This document shows, one piece after another, positions 18,859 through 27,707 of a DNA stretch of 64,000 nucleotides. The position numbers and the translations under genes are program-made. The stretch's first letter is position 1. Each line of letters begins with the position of its first letter. The notes under the pieces are model-generated. The model made no database searches and was not told the origin of the DNA. It was given only the letters and a program-made list of their open reading frames with translations. The DNA lies in NCBI GenBank assembly GCA_020635515.1, contig JACJZS010000002.1, positions 682,001-746,000 on the forward strand. The letters run 5' to 3'. Source of the DNA: Flavobacteriales bacterium. GTDB lineage: Bacteria; Bacteroidota; Bacteroidia; Flavobacteriales; Weeksellaceae.

Positions 18859-19182
18859 ATGAAAAAAACAACACTATATTTAAGTTTTCTTTTTTTAATT
18901 GTTAGCTCTGTAGCATATAGCCAAGTACTTGTTGCAGATGATACACAATTACCTAATTCAATGACCATTGCTCAGCGTTTAGATGATTCTGCAATGCTAC
19001 AAATGGACTCAGAAAACAAAGGATTCTTAATTACTCGAAATACAATTAAAGATATTGAGCAAACAACTTCTAGTGAGCTTCCTACTGGTAGTAATACCAC
19101 TTCTGGTATGATTACATACGACGTATCAGAAGATAAATTTTATCTAAAAGTAGATGCAGATTGGACGGCAATGTTCCCTTGA
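18859..19182 (+). CDS. Small secreted protein related to the N-terminal module of its upstream neighbour
   Basis: The 107-residue product has a signal peptide (KKTTLYLSFLFLIVSSVAYSQ). Its mature part aligns in outline with the start of the preceding gene: SAMLQMDSENKGFLITRN against GAVLEVKSTNQGVLLPRIS, then GMITYDVSEDKFYLKVDADW against NGLLIYDETDQCINYYAAGAW. So it is a stand-alone copy of that module. It is co-directional, 15 bases after the 480-residue gene, and is followed by a strong terminator. Function unknown. Confidence 0.65.
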   Translation: MKKTTLYLSFLFLIVSSVAYSQVLVADDTQLPNSMTIAQRLDDSAMLQMDSENKGFLITRNTIKDIEQTTSSELPTGSNTTSGMITYDVSEDKFYLKVDADWTAMFP

Positions 19183-19215
19183 TAGATTCATAGGGATAGT
19201 TATTAGTGTTTATGG

Positions 19216-19246
19216 GACTTCCTTTTTAGTAAAAGGAAGTCTTTTT
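19216..19246 (+). terminator. Rho-independent terminator of the secreted-protein operon
   Basis: GACTTCCTTTT and AAAAGGAAGTC form a perfect 11-bp stem with loop TAGT, followed by TTTTTATTT. The T-run reaches into the stop end of the convergent membrane-protein gene at 19245. The A-rich run on the other side of the stem is shorter, so it works mainly for the plus strand. Confidence 0.85.
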
Positions 19247-19742
19247 ATTTCTGAACATGAGCTAGGAATACTATACAGTAACTCATCAAACAAAAAAGCT
19301 CTCCTTTATCTAACGAACCAATAAAACGTTTCTCTATTTTATAATTAAATGCAATTGCAATTCCCCAAAATAAAACAGATAAAATAACATCGTTCCAGTC
19401 AAATGTTCCATGCAAAATCCCTAAATACTGAAATCCTTCAAAAAAAAGAATTAAAAAAAGAGGAACATATTTCAGCTTAACTATAAAGTTTGCCACTTTA
19501 GCTTGATACAAATACGAGCTCATGGTAATCACAAATGTCCACAAAGCATGAGGAAGTGAATAAATAATTATATTGTTGAGCCTTATGTTTGAATCCACAA
19601 AAAAACGAATCCTATGATAGGTTTCTAAAGAAAATAATTTCACAAAAACCAAATTAACAACCGTGTTTTCTGTTCTATAAAAAAGATATATATAAAGGGA
19701 AATTAATAATGCTAACCAAATTAGTATACTTTTCCATTTCAT
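19245..19742 (-). CDS. VanZ-like small integral membrane protein
   Basis: The 165-residue protein has four to five hydrophobic helices. The pattern LPHALWTF, then EGFQYLGILHGTFDWNDVI resembles the spaced His, Glu-x-x-Gln and Asp of VanZ-like domains, whose function is not well defined. It is the last gene in a minus-strand run and overlaps the methyltransferase gene by 4 bases, so it is translationally coupled to it. Confidence 0.5.
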   Translation of the reverse strand: MKWKSILIWLALLISLYIYLFYRTENTVVNLVFVKLFSLETYHRIRFFVDSNIRLNNIIIYSLPHALWTFVITMSSYLYQAKVANFIVKLKYVPLFLILFFEGFQYLGILHGTFDWNDVILSVLFWGIAIAFNYKIEKRFIGSLDKGELFCLMSYCIVFLAHVQK

Positions 19743-20317
19743 GGTTTCTGATAAATTAAAAGTTTGTAATTACGAAAAAATCCTAATGTAATTTCTTGTT
19801 CTTTTTGCAGTCTATCTACTTCTTTTATATTTTCACTGGTAAAATAAGAATCAAACTTAAATACTCTGAAAACATATTTAAATTTCTTTTCTATGTATCT
19901 AAAAATTGAATTTGTAGAAAAATGATTAAGAATAAATATTCTTCCCTTTGGTTTTAACACTCGAATGGATTCTAAAATTACTTTATTTGGGTTTTCACAA
20001 ACCGAAAGAACATGAGAAAGAACTACATAATCAAATGTACTTTCCAAAAAACTCATCTTCTCTGCATTCATTTTTATGCATTTCACATGCGATTTACTGC
20101 ATTTTTTTATCATTTTTTCAGATAAATCAATTCCTGTAATGTTGTGTTTTTTTATTTTTTCTATATAACTTCCTTGCCCAATTCCTACATCGAGCAATTC
20201 TCCTTTTGGCAACTGATTGAGTGCTTCAATTAATTCTTTTTTATGAAAATTTAAAAACCAATCAATACAAAAATAAAAAGGAGAAATAAAGTTATAGAAT
20301 GAACGAATAGAATACAT
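19739..20317 (-). CDS. Class I SAM-dependent methyltransferase
   Basis: The 192-residue protein has the Rossmann-like methyltransferase core: LLDVGIGQGSYIEKI (motif I), ITGIDLSEKMI, MNAEKMSFLESTFDYVVLSHV and IRVLKPKGRIFILNH. The short length and the YNFISPFYFCIDWF-type N-terminus recall phospholipid or quinone methyltransferases of the PmtA/UbiE type, but the substrate cannot be assigned. It overlaps the next upstream gene by one base and the VanZ-like gene by four. Confidence 0.82.
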   Translation of the reverse strand: MYSIRSFYNFISPFYFCIDWFLNFHKKELIEALNQLPKGELLDVGIGQGSYIEKIKKHNITGIDLSEKMIKKCSKSHVKCIKMNAEKMSFLESTFDYVVLSHVLSVCENPNKVILESIRVLKPKGRIFILNHFSTNSIFRYIEKKFKYVFRVFKFDSYFTSENIKEVDRLQKEQEITLGFFRNYKLLIYQKP

Positions 20318-21180
20318 TATTCTGGTTTAACCTTTACTTTATCTAACATCATTGAGTACAAATATTTTATATACTTTCCGTTTTGTGTGCGTGCTGGTTG
20401 GATTTTCCCAAAATATTCTTGGTTAATTTTATCTAATTTTTCTGAAAGTAAAGTCATCGCAAAAGCATACTTCTCTTGTTTGATTCCTTCTATTTCGTAT
20501 ACTTTAAAAAGACCTTGTTCATCGATATAAAATCCCAATTCTATACTTGGGTTTTCTTCATTTTCATAAAACGTTCGTGGCAGTTCTATTTCCGAAATAT
20601 TTTCATTTATAAAATCTTTTATGCAATTATAACTGCTTTGGTAATTCAAATCCAAAATAATACATTCTGAAACTTTAGGATACAAAAGTGTTTTTTCATC
20701 TATAAACTGTTTCTCCTTCTCAGAAAAAGCATCTCTATCGTATTTAAAATTAACAGGAAAAGTATAAGACATAGTTACTTTTTCTCCTTCTGAATTTAAC
20801 CCTGGCTTTATCTTCCTTTTTGAATTAAGTTTGTCTATTGCATCAATAATGCTTTGTTTAAATTCTGCTTTGGTATGTTTAGGTGAAAATTTTAAGTCTT
20901 CTATCTTTCCCTCTTTGTTAATTATAAAATTTATAATTATTTTCATCTTATCCTCAAAATATTCAATTTCTTTTGGATTAACATCTGGTGTTATGATGTA
21001 ATCTACCATATCCTGAGATAGAGAATTAGAAAAACATTGTAATGCATCTTTTTTATTTTTCTTGTATTCTTCACAACCTTTATATAAAGGCATTTGAGCG
21101 ATTTTACTTTTTTCGCCTTCTTGAGCATAAGCTGAAAACGAAATCATTAAAAATAAAACAGCTATACCATATTTTCTCAT
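20317..21180 (-). CDS. Exported protein with TonB C-terminal-like domain
   Basis: The 287-residue product has a signal peptide (AVLFLMISFSAYAQE). Residues about 75-150 read KMKIIINFIINKEGKIEDLKFSP, then a helix, then KRKIKPGLNSEGEKVTMSYTFPVNFK. This is the strand-helix-strand pattern of TonB C-terminal domains found in many Bacteroidota periplasmic proteins that are not true TonB. A second weaker copy may follow (about 205-280). There is no N-terminal TonB membrane anchor or Pro-rich linker, so energy transduction is not supported. Confidence 0.65.
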   Translation of the reverse strand: MRKYGIAVLFLMISFSAYAQEGEKSKIAQMPLYKGCEEYKKNKKDALQCFSNSLSQDMVDYIITPDVNPKEIEYFEDKMKIIINFIINKEGKIEDLKFSPKHTKAEFKQSIIDAIDKLNSKRKIKPGLNSEGEKVTMSYTFPVNFKYDRDAFSEKEKQFIDEKTLLYPKVSECIILDLNYQSSYNCIKDFINENISEIELPRTFYENEENPSIELGFYIDEQGLFKVYEIEGIKQEKYAFAMTLLSEKLDKINQEYFGKIQPARTQNGKYIKYLYSMMLDKVKVKPE

Positions 21181-21190
21181 AATGTCAATT

Positions 21191-22591
21191 TTAACCGAAA
21201 AATAAATATGCCAATAAGATAGAAGCGATAATTCCCATTAAATCCGCTAGTAACATTGCACTAATTGAGTACCTGGTATTGCGAATGGCAACCGAACCAA
21301 AATATACCGCCAATACATAAAAAGTAGTATCGGTACTTCCCTGCATAACTCCTGCTAATCGCCCTTGAAAACTATCTACTCCAAAAGTGTCCATGGCATC
21401 GAACATCATTCCTCTTGCTCCACTTCCACTAAGTGGTTTTATAAGTGCCGTTGGTAATCCATCAACGAATCTCGTATCAGGAAAAAATGAAAACAAATGT
21501 CTTAATCCGTCCATTACAAATTCAAAAGTTCCACTGGTTCTTAGTAAGCTAATCGCAACTAAAATTCCCACCAAATACGGAATAATTTTTATAGAAACTC
21601 CAAAACCTTCTTTTGCACCATCTATGAATGCTCCAAAAATATCTATCTTCTTATACAAAGCTCCTAGTACAATCACAAAAAAGATAAGTAAAATCAATCC
21701 ATTCCCTAAGTTTTCACTAAAATTCTTTAGTGTTTCGGAATCCAAAGACATCAAAAAAGACACAAAACCTACTACTAAAAGCACTGAACCTCCAAGCCAA
21801 GCCAATACTACTGGTTGAAAAAGGTTTATTTTCTGACGAATGGAAACAAAAATAAGTGCCGTAAGTGTAGATACAAATGTTGCCAACATACACGGAATAA
21901 AAACATCGGTAGGATTCTCTGCATTGTACGAAGCTCTATACCCGATTATACTTATAGGAACCAATGTTAATCCCGAAGCGTGTAAACACATAAACATAAT
22001 TTGCGAATTAGATGCCACGTTTTTATTCGGATTCAATTCCTGTAAACTCTCCATTGCTTTGAGTCCAAAAGGAGTTGCTGCGTTGTCTAATCCAAGTAAA
22101 TTTGCCGAAAAATTCATCATCATGTGTCCCATAGATGCGTGTCCTTTGGGAATTTCGGGAAATAACTTACTAAAAAAAGGATAAATCATTCTACTCAGAA
22201 AATTAATCCCTCCTGCTTTTTCTGCAATCGACATCAATCCCATAAAAAGTGCCATAATTCCGATAAGTCCTATACAAATATCTACACTTACCTTGGCAAT
22301 ATCTATAATTCCAGAAGATTGCTGAACTTTAATTACTTCTACTTTATCTTGATTTTTTTTATATACAATTCCATTTTTCTTGATTCCTTCTGGAGTTTCA
22401 TCAAGTTTAATGAGTTCTTGTTTTGATAACTCTCCTGAATTAATCGAATTCCTTACCACCAAACTATCGCCTGATTTCCCTGTTATCATCATAGAAAAAA
22501 TCTTGCTATCATCAGGATTAAACATAAATTTCCCTAATGCTACAAGTGATGCTACGATTACAAATGCTGTCCAAATTCTACTTAATGCCAT
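21191..22591 (-). CDS. Nucleoside-recognition (SpmA-SpmB-like) membrane protein
   Basis: The 466-residue protein has two Gate/nucleoside-recognition halves. The first (about 95-210) includes FFSKLFPEIPKGHASMGHMMMNFSANLLGLDNAATPFG, as in SpmA. The second (about 290-460) includes GAKEGFGVSIKIIPYLVGILVAI and GVMQGSTDTTFYVLAVYFG, as in SpmB. About ten membrane helices are expected. In Bacillus these are separate spore-maturation proteins. Fusions are seen in non-sporulating Bacteroidota, and the transported or sensed molecule is unknown. It is in the middle of the gldI-DHH gene run. Confidence 0.85.
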   Translation of the reverse strand: MALSRIWTAFVIVASLVALGKFMFNPDDSKIFSMMITGKSGDSLVVRNSINSGELSKQELIKLDETPEGIKKNGIVYKKNQDKVEVIKVQQSSGIIDIAKVSVDICIGLIGIMALFMGLMSIAEKAGGINFLSRMIYPFFSKLFPEIPKGHASMGHMMMNFSANLLGLDNAATPFGLKAMESLQELNPNKNVASNSQIMFMCLHASGLTLVPISIIGYRASYNAENPTDVFIPCMLATFVSTLTALIFVSIRQKINLFQPVVLAWLGGSVLLVVGFVSFLMSLDSETLKNFSENLGNGLILLIFFVIVLGALYKKIDIFGAFIDGAKEGFGVSIKIIPYLVGILVAISLLRTSGTFEFVMDGLRHLFSFFPDTRFVDGLPTALIKPLSGSGARGMMFDAMDTFGVDSFQGRLAGVMQGSTDTTFYVLAVYFGSVAIRNTRYSISAMLLADLMGIIASILLAYLFFG

Positions 22592-22613
22592 TTTCTATTT
22601 TTCTAAGCAATTT

Positions 22614-23168
22614 TTAATTAATTTCTTTTACATCTAAAAGTTTCAATTTTACTTTCAATACTTGATTTTTCCCAATTTTATTTTCATCTCCATAAATCCC
22701 ATATCCATTAAACGAAGTAAGTAAAAGTGTTGTTTGTTCGTCCTTTCCCATTAAATACAATGCTTTCTCAATTCCTCTTATTTCATTGGATTTAGTAAGA
22801 ATTGCATTTTTAATTCCAAATTCATCAAAAGAATAAATTTGAGTTCCTTCTATATCCGAAAGTTCTGCAGTATACCTTACAAAATTTAGTGGTTTTGCTT
22901 TTGGATTAGAATTTTTCACATCGTATCGAATCCAAAATCCATCACTTGTAGATTGAAAGTTGCTTTTATCGTTCTTTGAAACCCACTGTTCTATATACTT
23001 TTTCTCAGCAGTTTCTCGTGAAATTCCGTTCTCTATCGATTTATCTAAAAAATTGGATTCAAAACCTTTTTTCGGTCGTTGCACTTCTTGTTTATTATTA
23101 CAAGAAAGTGCGGAAAATAGTATACATATATAGATGTATATAACTATTTTTGAGTGATTAAATCTCAT
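22614..23168 (-). CDS. gldI: GldI-like peptidyl-prolyl isomerase lipoprotein
   Basis: The 184-residue protein has a lipoprotein signal ending ALSC (Cys about 23) and an FKBP-like C-terminal domain (about 75-184). Segments such as VRYTAELSDIEGTQIYS, EIRGIEKALYLMGKDEQTTLLLTS and YGIYGDENKIGKNQVLKVKLKLLDV match the FKBP fold. GldI of Flavobacterium is such a lipoprotein and is needed for gliding. The assignment rests on this architecture and on the adjacent DHH phosphoesterase gene, with which it overlaps by 11 bases. Confidence 0.75.
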   Translation of the reverse strand: MRFNHSKIVIYIYICILFSALSCNNKQEVQRPKKGFESNFLDKSIENGISRETAEKKYIEQWVSKNDKSNFQSTSDGFWIRYDVKNSNPKAKPLNFVRYTAELSDIEGTQIYSFDEFGIKNAILTKSNEIRGIEKALYLMGKDEQTTLLLTSFNGYGIYGDENKIGKNQVLKVKLKLLDVKEIN

Positions 23169-24162
23169 ATTCTTCTAGTATTGTTTTAATTTTTTTAATT
23201 GTATCTTCTACTGACTCTTCTGATTTTCCTCCCGATGCTTGTTTATGACCTCCTCCATTAAAGTGTTTTTTAGCAAAAGTACTTACATCAAAGTCGGTAT
23301 TAGAACGAAACGAGAGTTTCACAAAATCATTCTTTAAATCATCTACCAAAAACACAGAAAACTGAACTCCTAAAATACTCAAACCATAATTTACAAATCC
23401 TTCTGTATCGCCTTTTTGATATCCGTATTTTAACATATCATCTCTTGTAAGGTACAAAATCGCTGTTTTCTTTTCTTCTAAAACTTCCATTTTTCTTAGC
23501 ATCTCTGCAAGCAACATAAATCTGCTAAGCGTATTATTGTCAAGTATATTAGAAATTATTTCATCATTCTTGATTCCTTTTTCCATTAAATCTGCTGTAA
23601 TCCTATGCGTTCTTGCCGAAGTAGAACGAAAACGAAATCCACCTGTATCAGTATAAATTCCTGCATAAATACACGTTGCTATTTCTTCTGTAATCAAATC
23701 CTTATCTCCTAATTTTTCAATTACCTCGTATACCATTTGGCAAGTTGCGGGAGCAGAAGTATCGCTATACATCAAATCAAACTGTTCTGGCTCTTGGTGG
23801 TGATCAATTAATATCTTTTTTGCTTTCGATTCAATTAAATTTTGCTCTAATTGCTGAATTCGTTTAGGAGAATTAAAATCCAAACAAAAGATTAAATCTG
23901 CTTCTTTTATAGAAATAGGAACAAACTTTTTTCTGTATTCTGCTATGGTTATTTTTTTTGCTTTTGGTAAAAACTTGAGAAATTTAGGAAAGTCATTCGG
24001 CACAATTATTTCTGGCTCTTTTCCTTTTAATTCTAAATACTTCTGCAATGCTAACGAAGAGCCAATTGCATCTCCATCAGGATTGTAATGCGTTAGAATT
24101 AAAATCTTACTAGTATTTTCTATACTCTCTATTAAATCATCTATAAACGTATCTAAAAGCAT
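23158..24162 (-). CDS. DHH/DHHA1 phosphoesterase (NrnA-like oligoribonuclease)
   Basis: The 334-residue protein shows the DHH family ligands: THYNPDGDAIGSS (His25, Asp29, Asp31), FCLDFNSP, LIDHHQEP (the DHH) and the DHHA1 motif GGGHKQASGG near the C-terminus. The family includes nanoRNA and pAp phosphatases (NrnA). It hydrolyses short oligonucleotides in the cytoplasm. It is first in a six-gene minus-strand run and overlaps gldI. A -7 box lies just upstream, so the leader is very short. Confidence 0.9.
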   Translation of the reverse strand: MLLDTFIDDLIESIENTSKILILTHYNPDGDAIGSSLALQKYLELKGKEPEIIVPNDFPKFLKFLPKAKKITIAEYRKKFVPISIKEADLIFCLDFNSPKRIQQLEQNLIESKAKKILIDHHQEPEQFDLMYSDTSAPATCQMVYEVIEKLGDKDLITEEIATCIYAGIYTDTGGFRFRSTSARTHRITADLMEKGIKNDEIISNILDNNTLSRFMLLAEMLRKMEVLEEKKTAILYLTRDDMLKYGYQKGDTEGFVNYGLSILGVQFSVFLVDDLKNDFVKLSFRSNTDFDVSTFAKKHFNGGGHKQASGGKSEESVEDTIKKIKTILEEYEI

Positions 24163-24173
24163 TATTTTTGTTC

Positions 24174-24181
24174 CAAAAGTA
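24174..24181 (-). promoter_or_regulatory. -7 element of the DHH-gldI operon
   Basis: On the minus strand it reads TACTTTTG, an exact TAnnTTTG match, 11 bases before the DHH start at 24162. Transcription would start within about six bases of the ATG. Confidence 0.45.
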
Positions 24182-24211
24182 CAAATTCTAAACCAAAACT
24201 ACGGAAACATT

Positions 24212-24242
24212 TTTGTTTTTATAACTCAACATAGTATCTTTG
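24212..24242 (+). promoter_or_regulatory. Promoter of the fused E1 gene (TTTG-N19-TATCTTTG)
   Basis: TTTG at 24212-24215 and TATCTTTG at 24235-24242 match both elements of the Bacteroidota housekeeping promoter with a 19-base spacer. The ATG is at 24250, giving an almost leaderless mRNA. Confidence 0.65.
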
Positions 24243-24249
24243 TCGAGTT

Positions 24250-26703
24250 ATGGCAGAGTCTACCACAGTTATAGAGTTAAACGAAGATAAACTCCTAGAA
24301 TTCAATGAGTTTAAACAAGAAGTTTTAAGCGATTATCGATTTATTCGTATCTCTCGTGAATGCAGTATTCTAGCAAAAAAAGAAGTTCTTACTGGTAAAG
24401 CCAAGTTTGGGATTTTTGGAGATGGAAAAGAATTAGCTCAAATAGCATTGGCAAAAGTTTTCAAAAAAGGAGATTTTAGATCGGGTTATTATAGAGATCA
24501 AACTTTATTGTTTGCTACCAATATGATAACTGTAAAACAATTCTTTGCTCAATTATACGCAGATTCAAATCTTGAAAACGAACCTAATTCTGGAGGAAGA
24601 CAAATGAATTGTCACTTTGGAACAAGACTTATAGATGAAAGCGGAAACTGGAAATCACATTTAACACAAAGGAATACCACTTCTGACATATCTTGTACTG
24701 CAGCTCAAATGCCTCGAATGGTAGGAATTGGTCACGCCTCTAAAATTTATAGAGAACTCCCTGAATTACAAAACGGCATTTTTTCTACTAATGGAGATGA
24801 AATTTGTTTTGGAATGATTGGCGATGCAAGTACCGCAGAAGGACATTTTTTTGAATCTGTAAATGCCATGTGCACACTTCAAATCCCTACAATTTTATCT
24901 ATTTGGGACGATGGATATGGAATTTCTGTTCCTTCGGAATACCAACGCTCCAAACAAAACTTAAGCGAAATACTTAGTGGATTTCAGCGTACCGAAACAG
25001 AAAATGGTTGCGAAATTATTCGTGTGGAAGGTTGGGATTATCCAAAACTAATTTCTGCTTACAAAAAAGCAGAAAAAATCGCTAGGAATCATCATATACC
25101 TGTGATTGTTCATGTATGCGAACTTACTCAACCACAGGGGCATTCTACTTCTGGCTCACATGAAAGATACAAGTCTGAACTGAGAATGAAGTTCGAAGAA
25201 GAATATGATTGTATTGCTAAATTTAAAGAATGGATTCTTGATTATTCTTTTGTTGATGAAGATAATACAATCCATAAAATAGCAACCGAAAAGGAATTAG
25301 AAGAGTTAGAGGAAGAAGTTAAGAAAGAAGTTCGTAAAGAGGTAAAAGAAGCTTGGAACAACTACCAAAATCCAATTTTAGAACTCAAGAAAGAAGCACT
25401 CAGTTTACTAGAATCAATTATTGCAAAAACATCAACAAACACAGACTTAATTAAACAAGAAGCCAAATCTCTTCAAGCTAAAAAAGTATTATACAAAAAA
25501 GATGTATTCTCTTCTGTAAGAAAGGTACTTCGTCTTATTCGTTCTGAAAGCTTTTCCGAAAAGAGAGAATTAGAACGTTTTTTAAACCGTATTTCAGCTA
25601 AAGAAAAAGATAACTACTCTTCACACCTTTATAGCGAAACAGACAATAGAGCAACTAATATTCCACAAATTGAACCTCAATTCGGAGATTTAGATAAAAA
25701 AGTAGATGGAAGAATAATTGTACGCGATAATTTTGAAAAATTATTCGAAAAATATCCTGAACTCATTGCCTTTGGAGAAGATGTTGGGAAAATTGGCGAT
25801 GTAAACCAAGGAATGGAAGGTTTACAAGCAAAATTTGGAGAATTACGAATTTCAGATACAGGCATTAGAGAAGCCACTATCGTAGGACAAGCAATTGGAT
25901 TAGCAGTTCGTGGTTTACGACCTATAGCTGAAATTCAGTATTTAGATTATATTTTCTACGGACTACAAATGCTGAGTGATGATGTTGCAACACTTAGATA
26001 CAGAACACGAAATGGGCAAAAATGTCCACTGATTATTCGTACTAGAGGACACCGACTAGAAGGAATTTGGCATGCTGGCTCTCCTATGGGAACACTTATT
26101 CACGCTTTAAGAGGAATGTATTTATTGGTTCCACGTGATTTTATAAGAGCTGCAGGATTTTACAATACGATGTTGCAATCTGACGATCCTTGTGTAATTA
26201 TAGAAAGTTTAAATGGTTATAGACTCAAAGAGCCAATGCCTATCAATTTAGGAGAGTTTACAACTCCTGTTGGAGAAGTCGAAATTACAAAATCAGGAAC
26301 AGATGTTACAGTGGTAACCTACGGTTCTACATGGAAAATAGTTAACGAAGCATCAAAAGAACTTGAAAAACTAGGAATCAACATTGAAATCATTGACGCA
26401 CAGGCTTTAATTCCTTTTGACAATTCTCATGTAACCAAAGATAGTATACGCAAAACCAATCGATTAGCAATAGTTGATGAAGATGTTCCAGGAGGAGCTT
26501 CCGCTTATCTTCTTCAGAAAATAGCAGAAGAACAAGATGCTTATAAATACCTGGATTCAAAACCAATAACCATTACAGCAAAAGAGCATCGTTGTGCTTA
26601 CGGTTCAGATGGAGATTACTTCTCTAAACCTTCTATTGATGATGTTATTGATGGAATTTACAATCTAATGCATGAAGTAAACCCACGAAAATTTCCTTTG
26701 TAA
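24250..26703 (+). CDS. 2-oxoacid dehydrogenase E1, fused alpha and beta subunits
   Basis: The 817-residue protein combines E1-alpha (about 30-400) and E1-beta (about 470-817). The thiamine pyrophosphate motif reads GMIGDASTAEG then SIWDDGYGIS. The beta half has FGEDVGKIGDVNQGMEGL, DTGIREATIVGQAIGLAVRG, AEIQYLDYIF and VDEDVPGGASAYLLQKIAEE. A charged linker (about 400-470) joins them. This architecture is common in Bacteroidota for branched-chain 2-oxoisovalerate dehydrogenase or a pyruvate dehydrogenase-like enzyme, and the substrate is not decided. No E2 or E3 gene is adjacent. Confidence 0.9.
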   Translation: MAESTTVIELNEDKLLEFNEFKQEVLSDYRFIRISRECSILAKKEVLTGKAKFGIFGDGKELAQIALAKVFKKGDFRSGYYRDQTLLFATNMITVKQFFAQLYADSNLENEPNSGGRQMNCHFGTRLIDESGNWKSHLTQRNTTSDISCTAAQMPRMVGIGHASKIYRELPELQNGIFSTNGDEICFGMIGDASTAEGHFFESVNAMCTLQIPTILSIWDDGYGISVPSEYQRSKQNLSEILSGFQRTETENGCEIIRVEGWDYPKLISAYKKAEKIARNHHIPVIVHVCELTQPQGHSTSGSHERYKSELRMKFEEEYDCIAKFKEWILDYSFVDEDNTIHKIATEKELEELEEEVKKEVRKEVKEAWNNYQNPILELKKEALSLLESIIAKTSTNTDLIKQEAKSLQAKKVLYKKDVFSSVRKVLRLIRSESFSEKRELERFLNRISAKEKDNYSSHLYSETDNRATNIPQIEPQFGDLDKKVDGRIIVRDNFEKLFEKYPELIAFGEDVGKIGDVNQGMEGLQAKFGELRISDTGIREATIVGQAIGLAVRGLRPIAEIQYLDYIFYGLQMLSDDVATLRYRTRNGQKCPLIIRTRGHRLEGIWHAGSPMGTLIHALRGMYLLVPRDFIRAAGFYNTMLQSDDPCVIIESLNGYRLKEPMPINLGEFTTPVGEVEITKSGTDVTVVTYGSTWKIVNEASKELEKLGINIEIIDAQALIPFDNSHVTKDSIRKTNRLAIVDEDVPGGASAYLLQKIAEEQDAYKYLDSKPITITAKEHRCAYGSDGDYFSKPSIDDVIDGIYNLMHEVNPRKFPL

Positions 26704-26751
26704 ACTAAATAATATTAAAATATCTTTTTTACTTTATCTTTTAACCAAGGA

Positions 26752-27582
26752 CTACTTTCTGAAATAATCATCTTCTCTATACTCGCCTAAAACTTTCACT
26801 CTAGATGAGATTCTGTCTAACTGTGCAAGTAAATCCCTGTAATTTTCGTGGTTATCTACCAATACATCTACATAAAAAGAATATTCATACGGATTTTCTT
26901 CCAGTGGAATTGACTGAATTTTGGTCATGTTGATATTCAATCGAGCCATGCTGTTTAGTAAACTAACTAATCGTCCTGCCTTGTGTTCCAACGTAAAATA
27001 CAAAGAAACTTTATTGAAATCGGCATTTTCTAGCTTTTCTTTCGACACCACAAAAAAGCGTGTATAACTGTTATTTTTATTCTGAATATCTTTTGCTAAA
27101 ATGTCTAGTTCATAGGTTTTTGCTACAAACTTTGAAGCAATTGCTCCTACTCCTTTTTTATTATTTATTGCTATTTCTTTTGCTGCAGATGCTGTATCAA
27201 ATTTATCGATAAGTGTCCAATCTTTATGTTTAGATAAGTATTCTTCACTTTGTAGTATTGCTATAGGATGAGATTGAACCGTATGTATATCTTCTAGTTT
27301 CTGTCCTGGAATTACCATTAAATTCATACTAACTCTAAGGTGTACTTCTCCTACAATGTGCAATCCATATTTTTCAATCATCGTAAAATTAGGAAGAATT
27401 GCTCCTGCAATTGAATTCTCTATAGCCAACACACCATAAGAAGCATTACCTTTTGACACACTCTTACAAACCCCTTTAAAGTTTGAACATTCAACAATAG
27501 ATATAGGAGATTCTTTAAAATATATAGTTGCTGCTTCATGATGAAACGAGCCTTCTATTCCTTGTATAGCAACTTTTTTCAT
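26752..27582 (-). CDS. pheA: Prephenate dehydratase
   Basis: The 276-residue monofunctional enzyme has the catalytic domain (about 1-180) with IQGIEGSFHHEAATIYF, YGVLAIENSIAGAI, and the NNSYTRFFVVSKE motif whose Thr-Arg-Phe is conserved. An ACT domain follows (about 190-275) with GRLVSLLNSMARLNINMTKI and NPYEYSFYVDV. It converts prephenate to phenylpyruvate for phenylalanine synthesis. The ACT domain is the usual phenylalanine sensor. No chorismate mutase domain is fused. It is convergent with the E1 gene. Confidence 0.92.
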   Translation of the reverse strand: MKKVAIQGIEGSFHHEAATIYFKESPISIVECSNFKGVCKSVSKGNASYGVLAIENSIAGAILPNFTMIEKYGLHIVGEVHLRVSMNLMVIPGQKLEDIHTVQSHPIAILQSEEYLSKHKDWTLIDKFDTASAAKEIAINNKKGVGAIASKFVAKTYELDILAKDIQNKNNSYTRFFVVSKEKLENADFNKVSLYFTLEHKAGRLVSLLNSMARLNINMTKIQSIPLEENPYEYSFYVDVLVDNHENYRDLLAQLDRISSRVKVLGEYREDDYFRK

Positions 27583-27656
27583 CTTACAAATTTCTTAATT
27601 TTTTAAATGAATAAAAAAAATAGTTTGAATAAAATTAAAGTAAATCTTTTTTTTAG

Positions 27657-27664
27657 TACATTTG
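27657..27664 (+). promoter_or_regulatory. Candidate -7 element upstream of the gldA-like gene
   Basis: TACATTTG matches the consensus exactly, 43 bases before the ATG. The nearest TTTG is 29 bases upstream, so the -33 element is poor. Confidence 0.35.
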
Positions 27665-27707
27665 GGTTAATTACTATGTATAAACACTATTTAATCAACA
27701 TTGAAAA

